NCBI GenBank assembly: GCA_041752395.1
Contig: JBGSWN010000024.1
Coordinates: forward strand, 8,683 to 72,682
DNA from: UBA6168 sp041752395
Lineage (GTDB): Bacteria; Bacteroidota; Bacteroidia; Chitinophagales; Saprospiraceae
DNA: 64,000 bases
Direction: 5' to 3'
This document shows positions 44,301 to 50,913 of this stretch, in pieces. The notes beneath the pieces were generated by a model. The model was not told where the DNA came from. It was given only the letters and a program-made list of their open reading frames with translations, and did no database searches. A program made the translations under genes and the position numbers. Every line of letters begins with the position of its first letter. The first letter of the stretch is position 1.

Positions 44301-47286
44301 CCCAGCTCCCATTGCCGGATTGGCTGGCCCGAACCGTCACCGTTCCGGCTTGTCCGGTCAAAGTCACGGTGCTGCCGGAGATGGTGGCCGGGCCGCTCAT
44401 GATTTGAAAACTGACCGGTAGACCGCTGCTTGCCGTGGCTGAGATGGCGAACGGCGGGGAAGTCGTGGTTTTGTTCGGGATGGTCGGGAAGGTGATGATT
44501 TGCGTTTGCGGAGCAGAAGAAAATGGCAAAAGGCGATTGCCGGGAATGGGGCGTTCCAGCGTACCGCCTGGTAGCGTCCAGCCGACGGCGAGGTTGTCGC
44601 CTCCAGTGCCTTCCTTCATCAGCGCTTCGATGTAGTATTGTTGACCTGCAGTCAAGGTGATGAGGGCGGATTGTTGCGAAGGAAATTTTGTCCATTCCTG
44701 TGGATTTGTCCAATCCGGCACATTGGCGATGAGTGTCTTATTTATGGGGCTACTGGTTGTTGAAAGCCAAAGTTCGCCGTTGTCGTCGCTCGAAATCCAG
44801 AAACGGTACTGCCCGGTGACGGGCGGGCAAACGTAGCCTCGGACGCGGACACCGTAGTTGTCGAAAGCATCCACGGGGATTTCAAAAATGTTCAAACTGC
44901 CAGTGGCGTTGGGGGTATTTGCCAGCGGAATCTGTGAAACTGCTGTGCCAGTTACCCCCGTCCACCTTTCAAAAGAAATGCTACCCGTGCCGGAACAACC
45001 GCTGGGCGGGGCCACATTTATCCAAAAACTCTGCGAAACGTTGACGGCGGGGCCGAACGTGCCGTTGCCGGGTTGCGTGGCAGCAATGGTGACTTTGCCG
45101 GGCACGCCAAGCAGGGTGACTTGGTTGCCCAAAACCTGCGCCGGACCTTCGGTCACGTAGAAAATGACGGGCAAGCCGCTGGTGGCTGAGGCAGTCAGGT
45201 TGAACGGCGCATCCCCTACCAATTTATCCGAAATAGCGGAAAAACTGAGGGTTTGGCTCGTTCCGGTGCAGGCCGGGAAAATGTCTTTTTGAAAAGAAGC
45301 GCTTGCCCCCGTGGGGTCGCTGGCATTGAGTTTTACCCGGTACCAGTAGCTGGCATTGTAGCACTCGACGGGCGTGAGGTTCACACTGGCCGTGGCGGTG
45401 GTGAAACTCTGCACGGGGTGAGAGTGTGCATTGTGGTAGAGCAGCACTTCCCATTGGTAGCTCAGTTGCGCAGCAGAATGATTCGCATCCGTGACCGTTG
45501 CGCTGAGGCTGACGGGCGTTGTGACGCCGGGGTTAAAGGTATTGATGGCGTCCACGCTCGTGGCGACGATAACAGGGGCGCTGTTGTTGATGCTGACGTT
45601 GACGGAGGTCGTGGCGGTGAGGCTGGTGTTGTCTGTGACAGTCAATGTTACGGGGAATCCGGCGGGGGAACTGCCGGGGTTGTAAGTTTTGACGGGATTT
45701 GCTTCGGTGCTGGTCGTCCCATCGCCGAAATTCCAGAGATAGGCCAGCGTGCCGCCGTCCTGGTCGTAGGTGTTGAAGCTGGAAAACTGGACGGTTAGGG
45801 GCGATGTCCCGCTATTTGGCGAAGCCGAAGCAAAGGCAACGGGCGCATGGTTGGTCGTGCCAGTAAAGCTGACTTTTCGGATTTGGTCGGGGTAGCGCAC
45901 GTACCAGATGCCGTCCTGCGTGGGATGGGTTGTGACGAAAACACAAGCGCCTGCCACATCCACGAAATTTTTCACTTCGATGGGGTTGTAGTTCGCGTCA
46001 AAACGAAAATTTTTAATCCAGCCAGCGCCGTAGTCAGCGTGAAAATAGGTGTCGTGCCATTCAGGTGGGAAAACGTGACCGTGATACCAAGTGCCGCCCG
46101 TGCTGGCGTTTCCAGTGAAAGTATTGCCGGGCAATTGCGCCGAGCCGACATTGTAAATCGTGCCGTTGATGAGGCCACGGGCAGCGCCAGTGCGCCAATC
46201 CACCCGCGGACGGTCGTGCGTGGCGGGGGTGTAGGTCGCGTTGTTGTAGCCGGGTTGGGTAGTCATGCCCTCGTATTTGGGCCAGCCGAAGTTCATGCCG
46301 GGCGCGTTCACCACGTCCATTTCTTCCCGCGTACTCCAACCCACGTCCCCCAACAGGAACACGCCAGGGTTTCCGTCGGCGGGGTTGTGGCTTCCGGTTT
46401 CTGGAACATAGTTCATTCGATAGGGGTTTCGGACACCGCGAGCCCAGACGCGGGAGGCGACGGACTTGGGCTGGGCCGCGTTCCAGTAAGGGTTGCTGGG
46501 GTAGCCTTCGCCTGTTTGAGGGTTCAGGCGCAAGATTTTACCAGAATAAGAAGTCAGGGTCTGTACCCGATACGCGCCGATGTTTTGCGCCGAAGTGATA
46601 ATACCGTCGGTAATGGCCTGCGACCAGTAGGTCTCGGGGTCGCTGCCTTGGTCAACGGCGTTGTAGCTGGCGCCGTCGCCCATGCTGGCGAGCAGCGAGC
46701 CGTCCTGGCCGAAGACGAGCGAACCCGTTCCGTGGCTTTCGTGGAGGATGGGCGGGCCATCGTTCACCGAATTTCCCAAAAGCACAAACCGGCTGTTCGG
46801 CACGATGCTGGCGTAGGTGCTGATGTCCACCTGGTAGCGGGTGATGCGGCCAATGGTGGCGTTGAAATATTCGTTGGTGGCAGGGTTGTACTGTCCGGTG
46901 CCGAACTTGAGAAGGTGATGGCGATCTACAACGTACTGGAGGTAAATGTAGCCGTTGGTGGTGAAATTGGGATCCAACGCGAAGCCGAGGAGGCCGAAGT
47001 CGCGCCAAGCGCCCACCTCAGCGGAGATGTCGAGGAGCGCAGGTGTTTGTTTGACGCCATTCACGACGACCCAGACTTTGCCGACGGTTTCCCAGACGTA
47101 CATGCGGCCGTTGTTGTCCCAAGTAAAACCAGCCACTTGGTTAAAGCCGCCGAGGTAGAGGTTGTCAGAGAAACCTGCGGGCTGGGCGCGGAGGCTGCCT
47201 TTTGCGAAGAAAAGCAAAATGCCGATGAAAATAAGGATGAGTGGCCAATAGCTGGCGCGACTTGAAACGGGTGTTACTCGGTTCAT
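41398..47286 (-). CDS. Secreted PQQ-type sugar dehydrogenase with repeats and T9SS domain
   Basis: 1962 residues. An N-terminal signal anchor/peptide (about 13-35) precedes a glucose/sorbosone dehydrogenase beta-propeller (about 40-475: GLLGFALDPNFTTNGYIYLQYV, GTGSLVFGQDGSLLASMGDG, RVWARGVRNPYRMNY, GDVGWSTREEMDVV). It is followed by a PKD domain (about 478-565), an Ig-like region, a PA14 domain (about 766-918) and alternating putative Ig repeats (NKTTTSPPFAISATASSGLP) and three DUF11-like repeats (TFTVTNNSSTTATNV). A T9SS type A sorting domain closes it (DEYKLFPNPANEYVDVNLRA to the end). It likely oxidises sugars or binds glycans at the cell surface; PQQ use is inferred from the family. Confidence 0.9.
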   Translation of the reverse strand: MNRVTPVSSRASYWPLILIFIGILLFFAKGSLRAQPAGFSDNLYLGGFNQVAGFTWDNNGRMYVWETVGKVWVVVNGVKQTPALLDISAEVGAWRDFGLLGFALDPNFTTNGYIYLQYVVDRHHLLKFGTGQYNPATNEYFNATIGRITRYQVDISTYASIVPNSRFVLLGNSVNDGPPILHESHGTGSLVFGQDGSLLASMGDGASYNAVDQGSDPETYWSQAITDGIITSAQNIGAYRVQTLTSYSGKILRLNPQTGEGYPSNPYWNAAQPKSVASRVWARGVRNPYRMNYVPETGSHNPADGNPGVFLLGDVGWSTREEMDVVNAPGMNFGWPKYEGMTTQPGYNNATYTPATHDRPRVDWRTGAARGLINGTIYNVGSAQLPGNTFTGNASTGGTWYHGHVFPPEWHDTYFHADYGAGWIKNFRFDANYNPIEVKNFVDVAGACVFVTTHPTQDGIWYVRYPDQIRKVSFTGTTNHAPVAFASASPNSGTSPLTVQFSSFNTYDQDGGTLAYLWNFGDGTTSTEANPVKTYNPGSSPAGFPVTLTVTDNTSLTATTSVNVSINNSAPVIVATSVDAINTFNPGVTTPVSLSATVTDANHSAAQLSYQWEVLLYHNAHSHPVQSFTTATASVNLTPVECYNASYWYRVKLNASDPTGASASFQKDIFPACTGTSQTLSFSAISDKLVGDAPFNLTASATSGLPVIFYVTEGPAQVLGNQVTLLGVPGKVTIAATQPGNGTFGPAVNVSQSFWINVAPPSGCSGTGSISFERWTGVTGTAVSQIPLANTPNATGSLNIFEIPVDAFDNYGVRVRGYVCPPVTGQYRFWISSDDNGELWLSTTSSPINKTLIANVPDWTNPQEWTKFPSQQSALITLTAGQQYYIEALMKEGTGGDNLAVGWTLPGGTLERPIPGNRLLPFSSAPQTQIITFPTIPNKTTTSPPFAISATASSGLPVSFQIMSGPATISGSTVTLTGQAGTVTVRASQSGNGSWASATPVDRSFTVTQSGGGGSVDLSLSATTNPSTASIYNSIFYTFTVTNNSSTTATNVRVFAPLPANTVYVGGQEWTVTQGTFDNFGTKVWYVGNLAGGASASLTVGWYLLAAPPFTGWAEVSACDQPDPDSSPANGTPGIANEDDEVAKTVLGAGQGPQNQTITFPTIANKVTTDAPFTLSATATSGLPVSYQIVSGPATVSGNTVTLGGTTGTVVVRASQAGNSSWNAASPVDRSFTVGQPGLQNQTILFNNIGNKLTTDVPFTISATASSNLPVTFTLISGPATLSGATVTLTGQPGTVTIRASQAGNSSYNPAPNVDRTFTVSLPGGGSGVDLELTMTSTAQNVTQWGNIGFTATLTNAGTAAASGVTVAFPKPSSVVYVGGNEVVVSKGSFGLFTDQVWTVGTMNPGETATITCNFFILQNAPLTAYAQVSTATPSDNDSTPGNGTAPTPNEDDEAAFTAGAPGAGPQNQTITFTAIPNKVTTDAPFAISASATSGLPVSFSIVSGPATISGNTITLGGTTGTVTVRATQAGNANWNAATPVERSFTVSAPGLLNQTITFNSLANKTTTSPPFTISATASSGLPVTFTLVSGPATLSGNTVTLTGATGTVSIKASQAGNAQYNPAADVTRSFGVTAPGGSAPDLEVSLTASSPNLLIWNDLTFTITVTNNGTAAASGVKLAVPIPQGLAHTMNTPAAGTSYDLFTQEWTVGSLAAGTSKIMTIKLFCLQNTTALPYFVQVKTASPADVDSTPGNNTSGTPVEDDEALWTLNPPPSPVIGAPGEVFSLFVKQDGATAKLRWSTNSGEHAVQYGVERSADGFVWTPIAEQENQEWSDNFMTYNHTDLRPLPGWNFYRIVQLRKNGSVAFSNVQMLEFWDDLDEYKLFPNPANEYVDVNLRAVEGRIVRLLLVDRMGRLVKEMEVDSAPLEPVRIDLTGMPEGWYVVWIQAEGRRAKALPLMIGKL

Positions 47287-47493
47287 AATTTTTGGATTTT
47301 AGTGCTTGCTTAAATAGTGTTTGCGTGGCAGTTGCCAGCAGTACGGGGGAAGTCCAGACTTGATATTTGAAAGGGATGTGAGTGAGGAGGCTTTCAGAAA
47401 AACTTTGGAAGCGATGCGAAGGTAAATTTAATCTTTGGAAAATTAGGCATGGATGTAAGGGAAATCTCACGCTCACGCTGGTTTAAAACAAAA

Positions 47494-47520
47494 GAAGGCT
47501 GCCCAAAATGAGCAGCCTTC
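47494..47520 (-). terminator. Terminator of the Hsp20 gene
   Basis: gaaggctgc pairs with gcagccttc; on the minus strand it is followed by ttttgtttt. It lies 27 bp after the Hsp20 stop. Confidence 0.75.
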
Positions 47521-47546
47521 ATGTCAAAGTCTTGCGTCGCAAATTT

Positions 47547-47990
47547 TTAGGCCACAAAAATGTCCTTCGCAGGCGACTGCGCACCGGGCAGTTTTGGCAG
47601 CGTCACCACCAGCACCCCATCGGTGTAGCGGGCGGCGATGCCTTCGGCGTCAATTTTTTCATTGAGTGAAAATTGGCGCTCGAAAGGCACGGTCTTGAAC
47701 TCCCGGCGGGTCCAATTCTTGCCTTTGCCGAGGTCGCTTTCCTCGCGCCGGCGGCCTGTGATGGTGAGCACATCGCCTTGCAAGCCGATCTGGAAATCCT
47801 CCTTCGAACGGCCCGGTGCTGCGAGGTGCAGTTCGTAGCGGTCTTCCAGTTCTTCCACATTCACGGGAGGCTGAAACCAGCCGCCCCGGTGATGGCCACT
47901 AGCTTGTGCATTCGCCCAAGGCCCGTAGCCCATTCCTTTGGAGGCATGTCCCCAGCCTCCGTGTTTTCCATGATGATTACCATAACACAT
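47547..47990 (-). CDS. Hsp20/alpha-crystallin small heat-shock protein
   Basis: 147 residues. The alpha-crystallin domain (about 42-137) has VNVEELEDRYELHLAAPGRSKEDFQIGLQGDVLTITGRR and the closing RYTDGVLVVTLPKLPG. It should be an ATP-independent chaperone oligomer in the cytoplasm. The N-terminal 38 residues are unusual: rich in Gly, His and Trp (NHHGKHGGWGHASKG, GHHRGGW) rather than the usual hydrophobic arm, which could bind metal ions (inference). It follows the small membrane protein gene at 48121-48384 on the same strand, with a heptamer palindrome between them. Confidence 0.9.
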   Translation of the reverse strand: MCYGNHHGKHGGWGHASKGMGYGPWANAQASGHHRGGWFQPPVNVEELEDRYELHLAAPGRSKEDFQIGLQGDVLTITGRRREESDLGKGKNWTRREFKTVPFERQFSLNEKIDAEGIAARYTDGVLVVTLPKLPGAQSPAKDIFVA

Positions 47991-48019
47991 AGTTGAAAAA
48001 AGTTTTGAGCAGCGGGGAA

Positions 48020-48093
48020 GGTTTTTTTTGGTTTCAGGTTTCTGGGTTCAAGGCAGTCTCTGCGTGAAACCAAAAACCTGAAACCTGAAACCT
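48020..48093. repeat. Heptamer-based palindrome
   Basis: The left part ggtttcaggtttctggg opposes the array aaaacct, gaaacct, gaaacct. Same unit family as 29202-29276 and 31357-31500. Confidence 0.8.
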
Positions 48094-48120
48094 CCCTTAC
48101 CGTCTGCTTTAGGTTAAAAA

Positions 48121-48384
48121 TTAGATGACTTCAATAATCCTAGTTTGCTGCATCCAGTCGAAAGCTGGCTCGTTGCGCTGGGCGTCAATCGGAACGGGCT
48201 GCCGATGCCGCATGGCGGCTACGTGCATCGGTGTGTACCGATGTCGGCCACTCAGCCCACGAAATGCAATCGCTCCTGCACCCAGCACGGCTGCGCCGAA
48301 GAGGACGACAAACAAGATTTTGAACAAGAAAAATAGGAGTACCAGGCCCACAAGTGGGCCAACGATAAATGGAAACCGTCGCAT
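48121..48384 (-). CDS. Small membrane protein of unknown function
   Basis: 87 residues from the ATG at 48384 (MRRFPFIVGPLVGLVLLFF); an ATG at 48441 would add 19 residues rich in Lys, Arg and Phe. One long hydrophobic stretch (about 5-42, FIVGPLVGLVLLFFLFKILFVVLFGAAVLGAGAIA) forms one or two helices and is followed by a basic, His- and Arg-rich tail ending in QQTRIIEVI. I do not recognise the family. It precedes the Hsp20 gene in the same direction and may be co-expressed with it. Confidence 0.65.
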   Translation of the reverse strand: MRRFPFIVGPLVGLVLLFFLFKILFVVLFGAAVLGAGAIAFRGLSGRHRYTPMHVAAMRHRQPVPIDAQRNEPAFDWMQQTRIIEVI

Positions 48385-48592
48385 AATTTGGATTTTATGA
48401 AATGAAAAAAATCGGGTGAAATTCTGGCGGCGTTTTTTCACTCAATAGCCGCACAAATAGGAAGACGAGGCAAGTCAAAAATTACTTTAAACGATTTGAC
48501 TTTTTTTAAAAATATTTTTTAATCGGTTGATTTTCAATTAATTAACCCTAGTTGTGTTTAAAAGCAGGATTTTGGCTTCGCCAAAATGGGAT

Positions 48593-48676
48593 AGGACACA
48601 GATTAAACTGATTGGACTGATTCGGACTGATTTAGAAATCTGTGAAAATCTGTTTAATCCGTCCAATCTGTGTCCC
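48593..48676. repeat. Nonamer-type palindrome
   Basis: ggacacagattaaactgattggac opposes gtttaatccgtccaatctgtgtcc with 9-bp units such as gattggact and aatctgtga. It lies between the esterase stop (minus strand) and the small membrane protein start. Confidence 0.75.
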
Positions 48677-48720
48677 AATAATTTTTGGCGAAGCCAAAAC
48701 AGGATTCTTTGCAATTGAAG

Positions 48721-49464
48721 CTATTTATCAAACAACCAGCGGTGGAGTTTCGGGAATTCCCGCCCCCAAAAAACCTCGTTGTGTTTGCCGCGGTCGCGGA
48801 GCACCACGCGAATTTGCCCATCAGAAAATCCGCCTTTGCGAAGCGACTGATAGACATGCTGGAGGCTCGATTCCATTCGACCGCTTTCCGTTCGGCTGCC
48901 CGCCACGTAGAATTTACTCTTTCTGCCAAGGTCGTTTTCCGCCAACTGGAAAACCTGCGGATTGAACCAAAGCGATGGCGACAGCGCTCCCACTTTACCG
49001 AACACTTCCCCAAATCGAAGCCCCGCCCACAGCGCCAACAAGCCGCCCATCGAGCTGCCGATGATGGCCGTGGTTTCGGACTGTGGCAGGGTGCGATAAC
49101 TGGCATCCACCTCCGGCTTTAGTTCATTCATTATAAATTGAATATGCTCCAGCCCTCCCCCACCCTGCTTACCTCGATGGTAGGGCGCGTATTCGCGTAT
49201 GCGATCCGCGCCCGCGTTGTCAATACCGATGACAATGGCCTGCAAGCGCTTCGGCATTTTTGTCATCGTTTCGGGGATTTTCCAGTGCCTACCGCCAAAG
49301 GCCGTGCTGGCCTCGAAAAGGTTTTGCCCATCCAGCACATAAATGACTGGGTAGCGGCGGTTTGAGCCATAATAATCGGGCGGCAGTAATACACGTACGG
49401 TGCGCAACGGACCTTGTGGCGCGATTCTTATTCTAAAATAATGCAAGTCTTGTGGCTGCCTCAT
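48721..49464 (-). CDS. Esterase D-like alpha/beta hydrolase
   Basis: 247 residues, no signal peptide. It matches the putative esterase (PF00756) layout: TVRVLLPPDYYGSNRRYPVIYVLDGQNLFEAS, the nucleophile elbow GSSMGGLLALWAGL (Ser near 138), the acidic residue region FYVAGSRTESGR and the final His in DRGKHNEVFWGREFP. It hydrolyses small esters or siderophore/feruloyl esters; the substrate is unknown. Its ATG overlaps the stop of the upstream 110-residue membrane protein by 4 bp (ATGA type), so the two are translationally coupled. Confidence 0.87.
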   Translation of the reverse strand: MRQPQDLHYFRIRIAPQGPLRTVRVLLPPDYYGSNRRYPVIYVLDGQNLFEASTAFGGRHWKIPETMTKMPKRLQAIVIGIDNAGADRIREYAPYHRGKQGGGGLEHIQFIMNELKPEVDASYRTLPQSETTAIIGSSMGGLLALWAGLRFGEVFGKVGALSPSLWFNPQVFQLAENDLGRKSKFYVAGSRTESGRMESSLQHVYQSLRKGGFSDGQIRVVLRDRGKHNEVFWGREFPKLHRWLFDK

Positions 49465-49793
49465 TCGGGTCTTTTTTTACAGCGCTCGCGCCATTTTGCT
49501 TTGAACTGGGCGCGATCCTCCTCGCTCATGTTGCGCCATTTCTCCCGCCAGTGCATGGTGCCGCCTTGGTGTGGTCGGGGTTTGCCATGGAAGCCGCCGA
49601 ACAGGATTTTTGAAAGCACGAGCATCCCTACTGCCTGCCAATAGGTCAGCGCCGTGACGCCCGTCACGACCTTGGGCAGTATCGCGTTCCAAAGCAACAT
49701 GACCACCCAGCCCAGCAACAGCGCGAAGCCTACAATGGCGAACGGGATGAAGAAGAATTTTTTGCGGCGGTTGCTTCTATTATCGTTGAACAT
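49461..49793 (-). CDS. Small membrane protein with charged tail
   Basis: 110 residues. Two predicted membrane helices (about 14-37 and 45-65) are followed by a charged tail (MHWREKWRNMSEEDRAQFKAKWRERCKKRP). It resembles small unknown proteins found beside ECF sigma factors in Bacteroidota, but there is no anti-sigma zinc motif. It sits between the sigma factor (93 bp upstream) and the esterase (overlapping by 4 bp) in one direction, so a sigma factor / membrane protein / esterase operon is likely. A partner role for the sigma factor is only an inference. Confidence 0.65.
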   Translation of the reverse strand: MFNDNRSNRRKKFFFIPFAIVGFALLLGWVVMLLWNAILPKVVTGVTALTYWQAVGMLVLSKILFGGFHGKPRPHQGGTMHWREKWRNMSEEDRAQFKAKWRERCKKRPE

Positions 49794-49805
49794 GGCTGTT
49801 TTTTT

Positions 49806-49885
49806 GAGACTTTAGACAGGAGACATTAGACTTTAGACTTTACGCACATTATTTCATTCTAATGTCTAAAGTCTAATGTCTCTCT
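49806..49885. repeat. Heptamer-based palindrome
   Basis: agacttt, agacagg, agacatt, agacttt, agacttt (49807-49841) opposes aatgtct, aaagtct, aatgtct (49861-49881). It fills the gap between the sigma factor and the small membrane protein. Confidence 0.85.
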
Positions 49886-49886
49886 C

Positions 49887-50435
49887 TTAAAGTCCATTTT
49901 CTAATTCGAGATAAAAGGTTTCGAGGCGGCGGCGCAAGTGTTGCACGGCGTATCGTTTTCTGGAAATCAGGGTTTTGATGTTCTCGCCCGTCCTGTCAGC
50001 GATTTGCTGGAAGGTCTGGTCTTCCAGTTCGTTCCAGACGAAGACGTTGCGCTGGTTTTCGGGTAGTTCATCAAGGGCAGCGAAGAGCGCTTCCCAAAAA
50101 AGTTGGCGAAGGTACTCGTCTTCTGGGGTTACGAAGTCGGCAAGCAGGAGGTCGCTGAACTGCGTTTCTCCGTCCTCGTTTTCGTAGGCTAGGTCCTCAA
50201 GGCGGTCGGGTTGGCGCTTGCGGGAGCGGTCGGTCAGCTTGTTTCGGGTCACTCGGAACAGCCAGGCACCGATGTTCTCGATGGACTCCAAATCAACGAT
50301 TTGGCTGAGCTGGTACCAGACGTCCTGCAGCACATCCTCGGCGTCGGCATCGCTGCCCACCCGCGGTCGGATGAAGCCGAAGAGGCGCTTGCCGTAGCTG
50401 CGCACCGTCTGCACGATGTTCTGCCGTTCTGCCAT
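49887..50435 (-). CDS. ECF-type sigma-70 family RNA polymerase sigma factor
   Basis: 182 residues from the ATG at 50435 (MAERQNIVQTVRSYG); an upstream in-frame ATG at 50528 would add a Lys/Phe-rich stretch. Region 2 (about 10-80) has DAEDVLQDVWYQLS and the -10 recognition helix ENIGAWLFRVTRNKLTD. Region 4 (about 125-175) has LDELPENQRNVFVWNELEDQTFQQIADRTGENIKTLISRKRYA. No anti-sigma gene is recognised next to it. It may control the small membrane protein and esterase genes downstream, or more distant genes. Confidence 0.92.
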   Translation of the reverse strand: MAERQNIVQTVRSYGKRLFGFIRPRVGSDADAEDVLQDVWYQLSQIVDLESIENIGAWLFRVTRNKLTDRSRKRQPDRLEDLAYENEDGETQFSDLLLADFVTPEDEYLRQLFWEALFAALDELPENQRNVFVWNELEDQTFQQIADRTGENIKTLISRKRYAVQHLRRRLETFYLELENGL

Positions 50436-50528
50436 TGAAGTGATTTCGGTCACGAAGATGCTGTTTTTAGGGGTGGTGGACGAACGAGCCTGGGGTTTTA
50501 CTTTAAATGATTTGAAAAAAAATTTCAC

Positions 50529-50913
50529 GGACCAAAATCGTCGGAATTAAACCCCGACCAAACTGGAACGCTTATTGCCATTGCAAAAATCTCCTTCTCA
50601 GTAAAAACAGAACTGCTAGCTATCCGGCTAAATTTCTCCCTCGTATTTAGAACTTTAACTTTTGGGAATGAACAAACACTGGGCAAGCCACATTTGCGTT
50701 CTGTTCACCACCTAAAGCAGCCGGAGCCCTTCTAGCTCGCATCTGATTCCCCTTTTAAGAATTCCTTATTACCCTCATTCGTCATTTGGTTTTGCGCCGA
50801 CCCTCTCGGCATTGTCTGGCAGTTTTTTGCCTTCGGCAATGGCTTGACTGGTGCTGGCGAAGCACGTCACAATATCAAGAGACTCATTCACTTTTAAATA
50901 AATTAATTCGCAC
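50529..50913. other. Intergenic region without a gene
   Basis: About 385 bp between divergent genes. No gene, strong hairpin or clear consensus promoter was seen. Confidence 0.5.

Noticed and set aside
45847..47265. Long open frame of about 470 codons on the plus strand
   Set aside because: Antisense to the sugar dehydrogenase propeller, whose domain motifs are clear. Residue composition (Val, His, Arg rich) is typical of a shadow frame.
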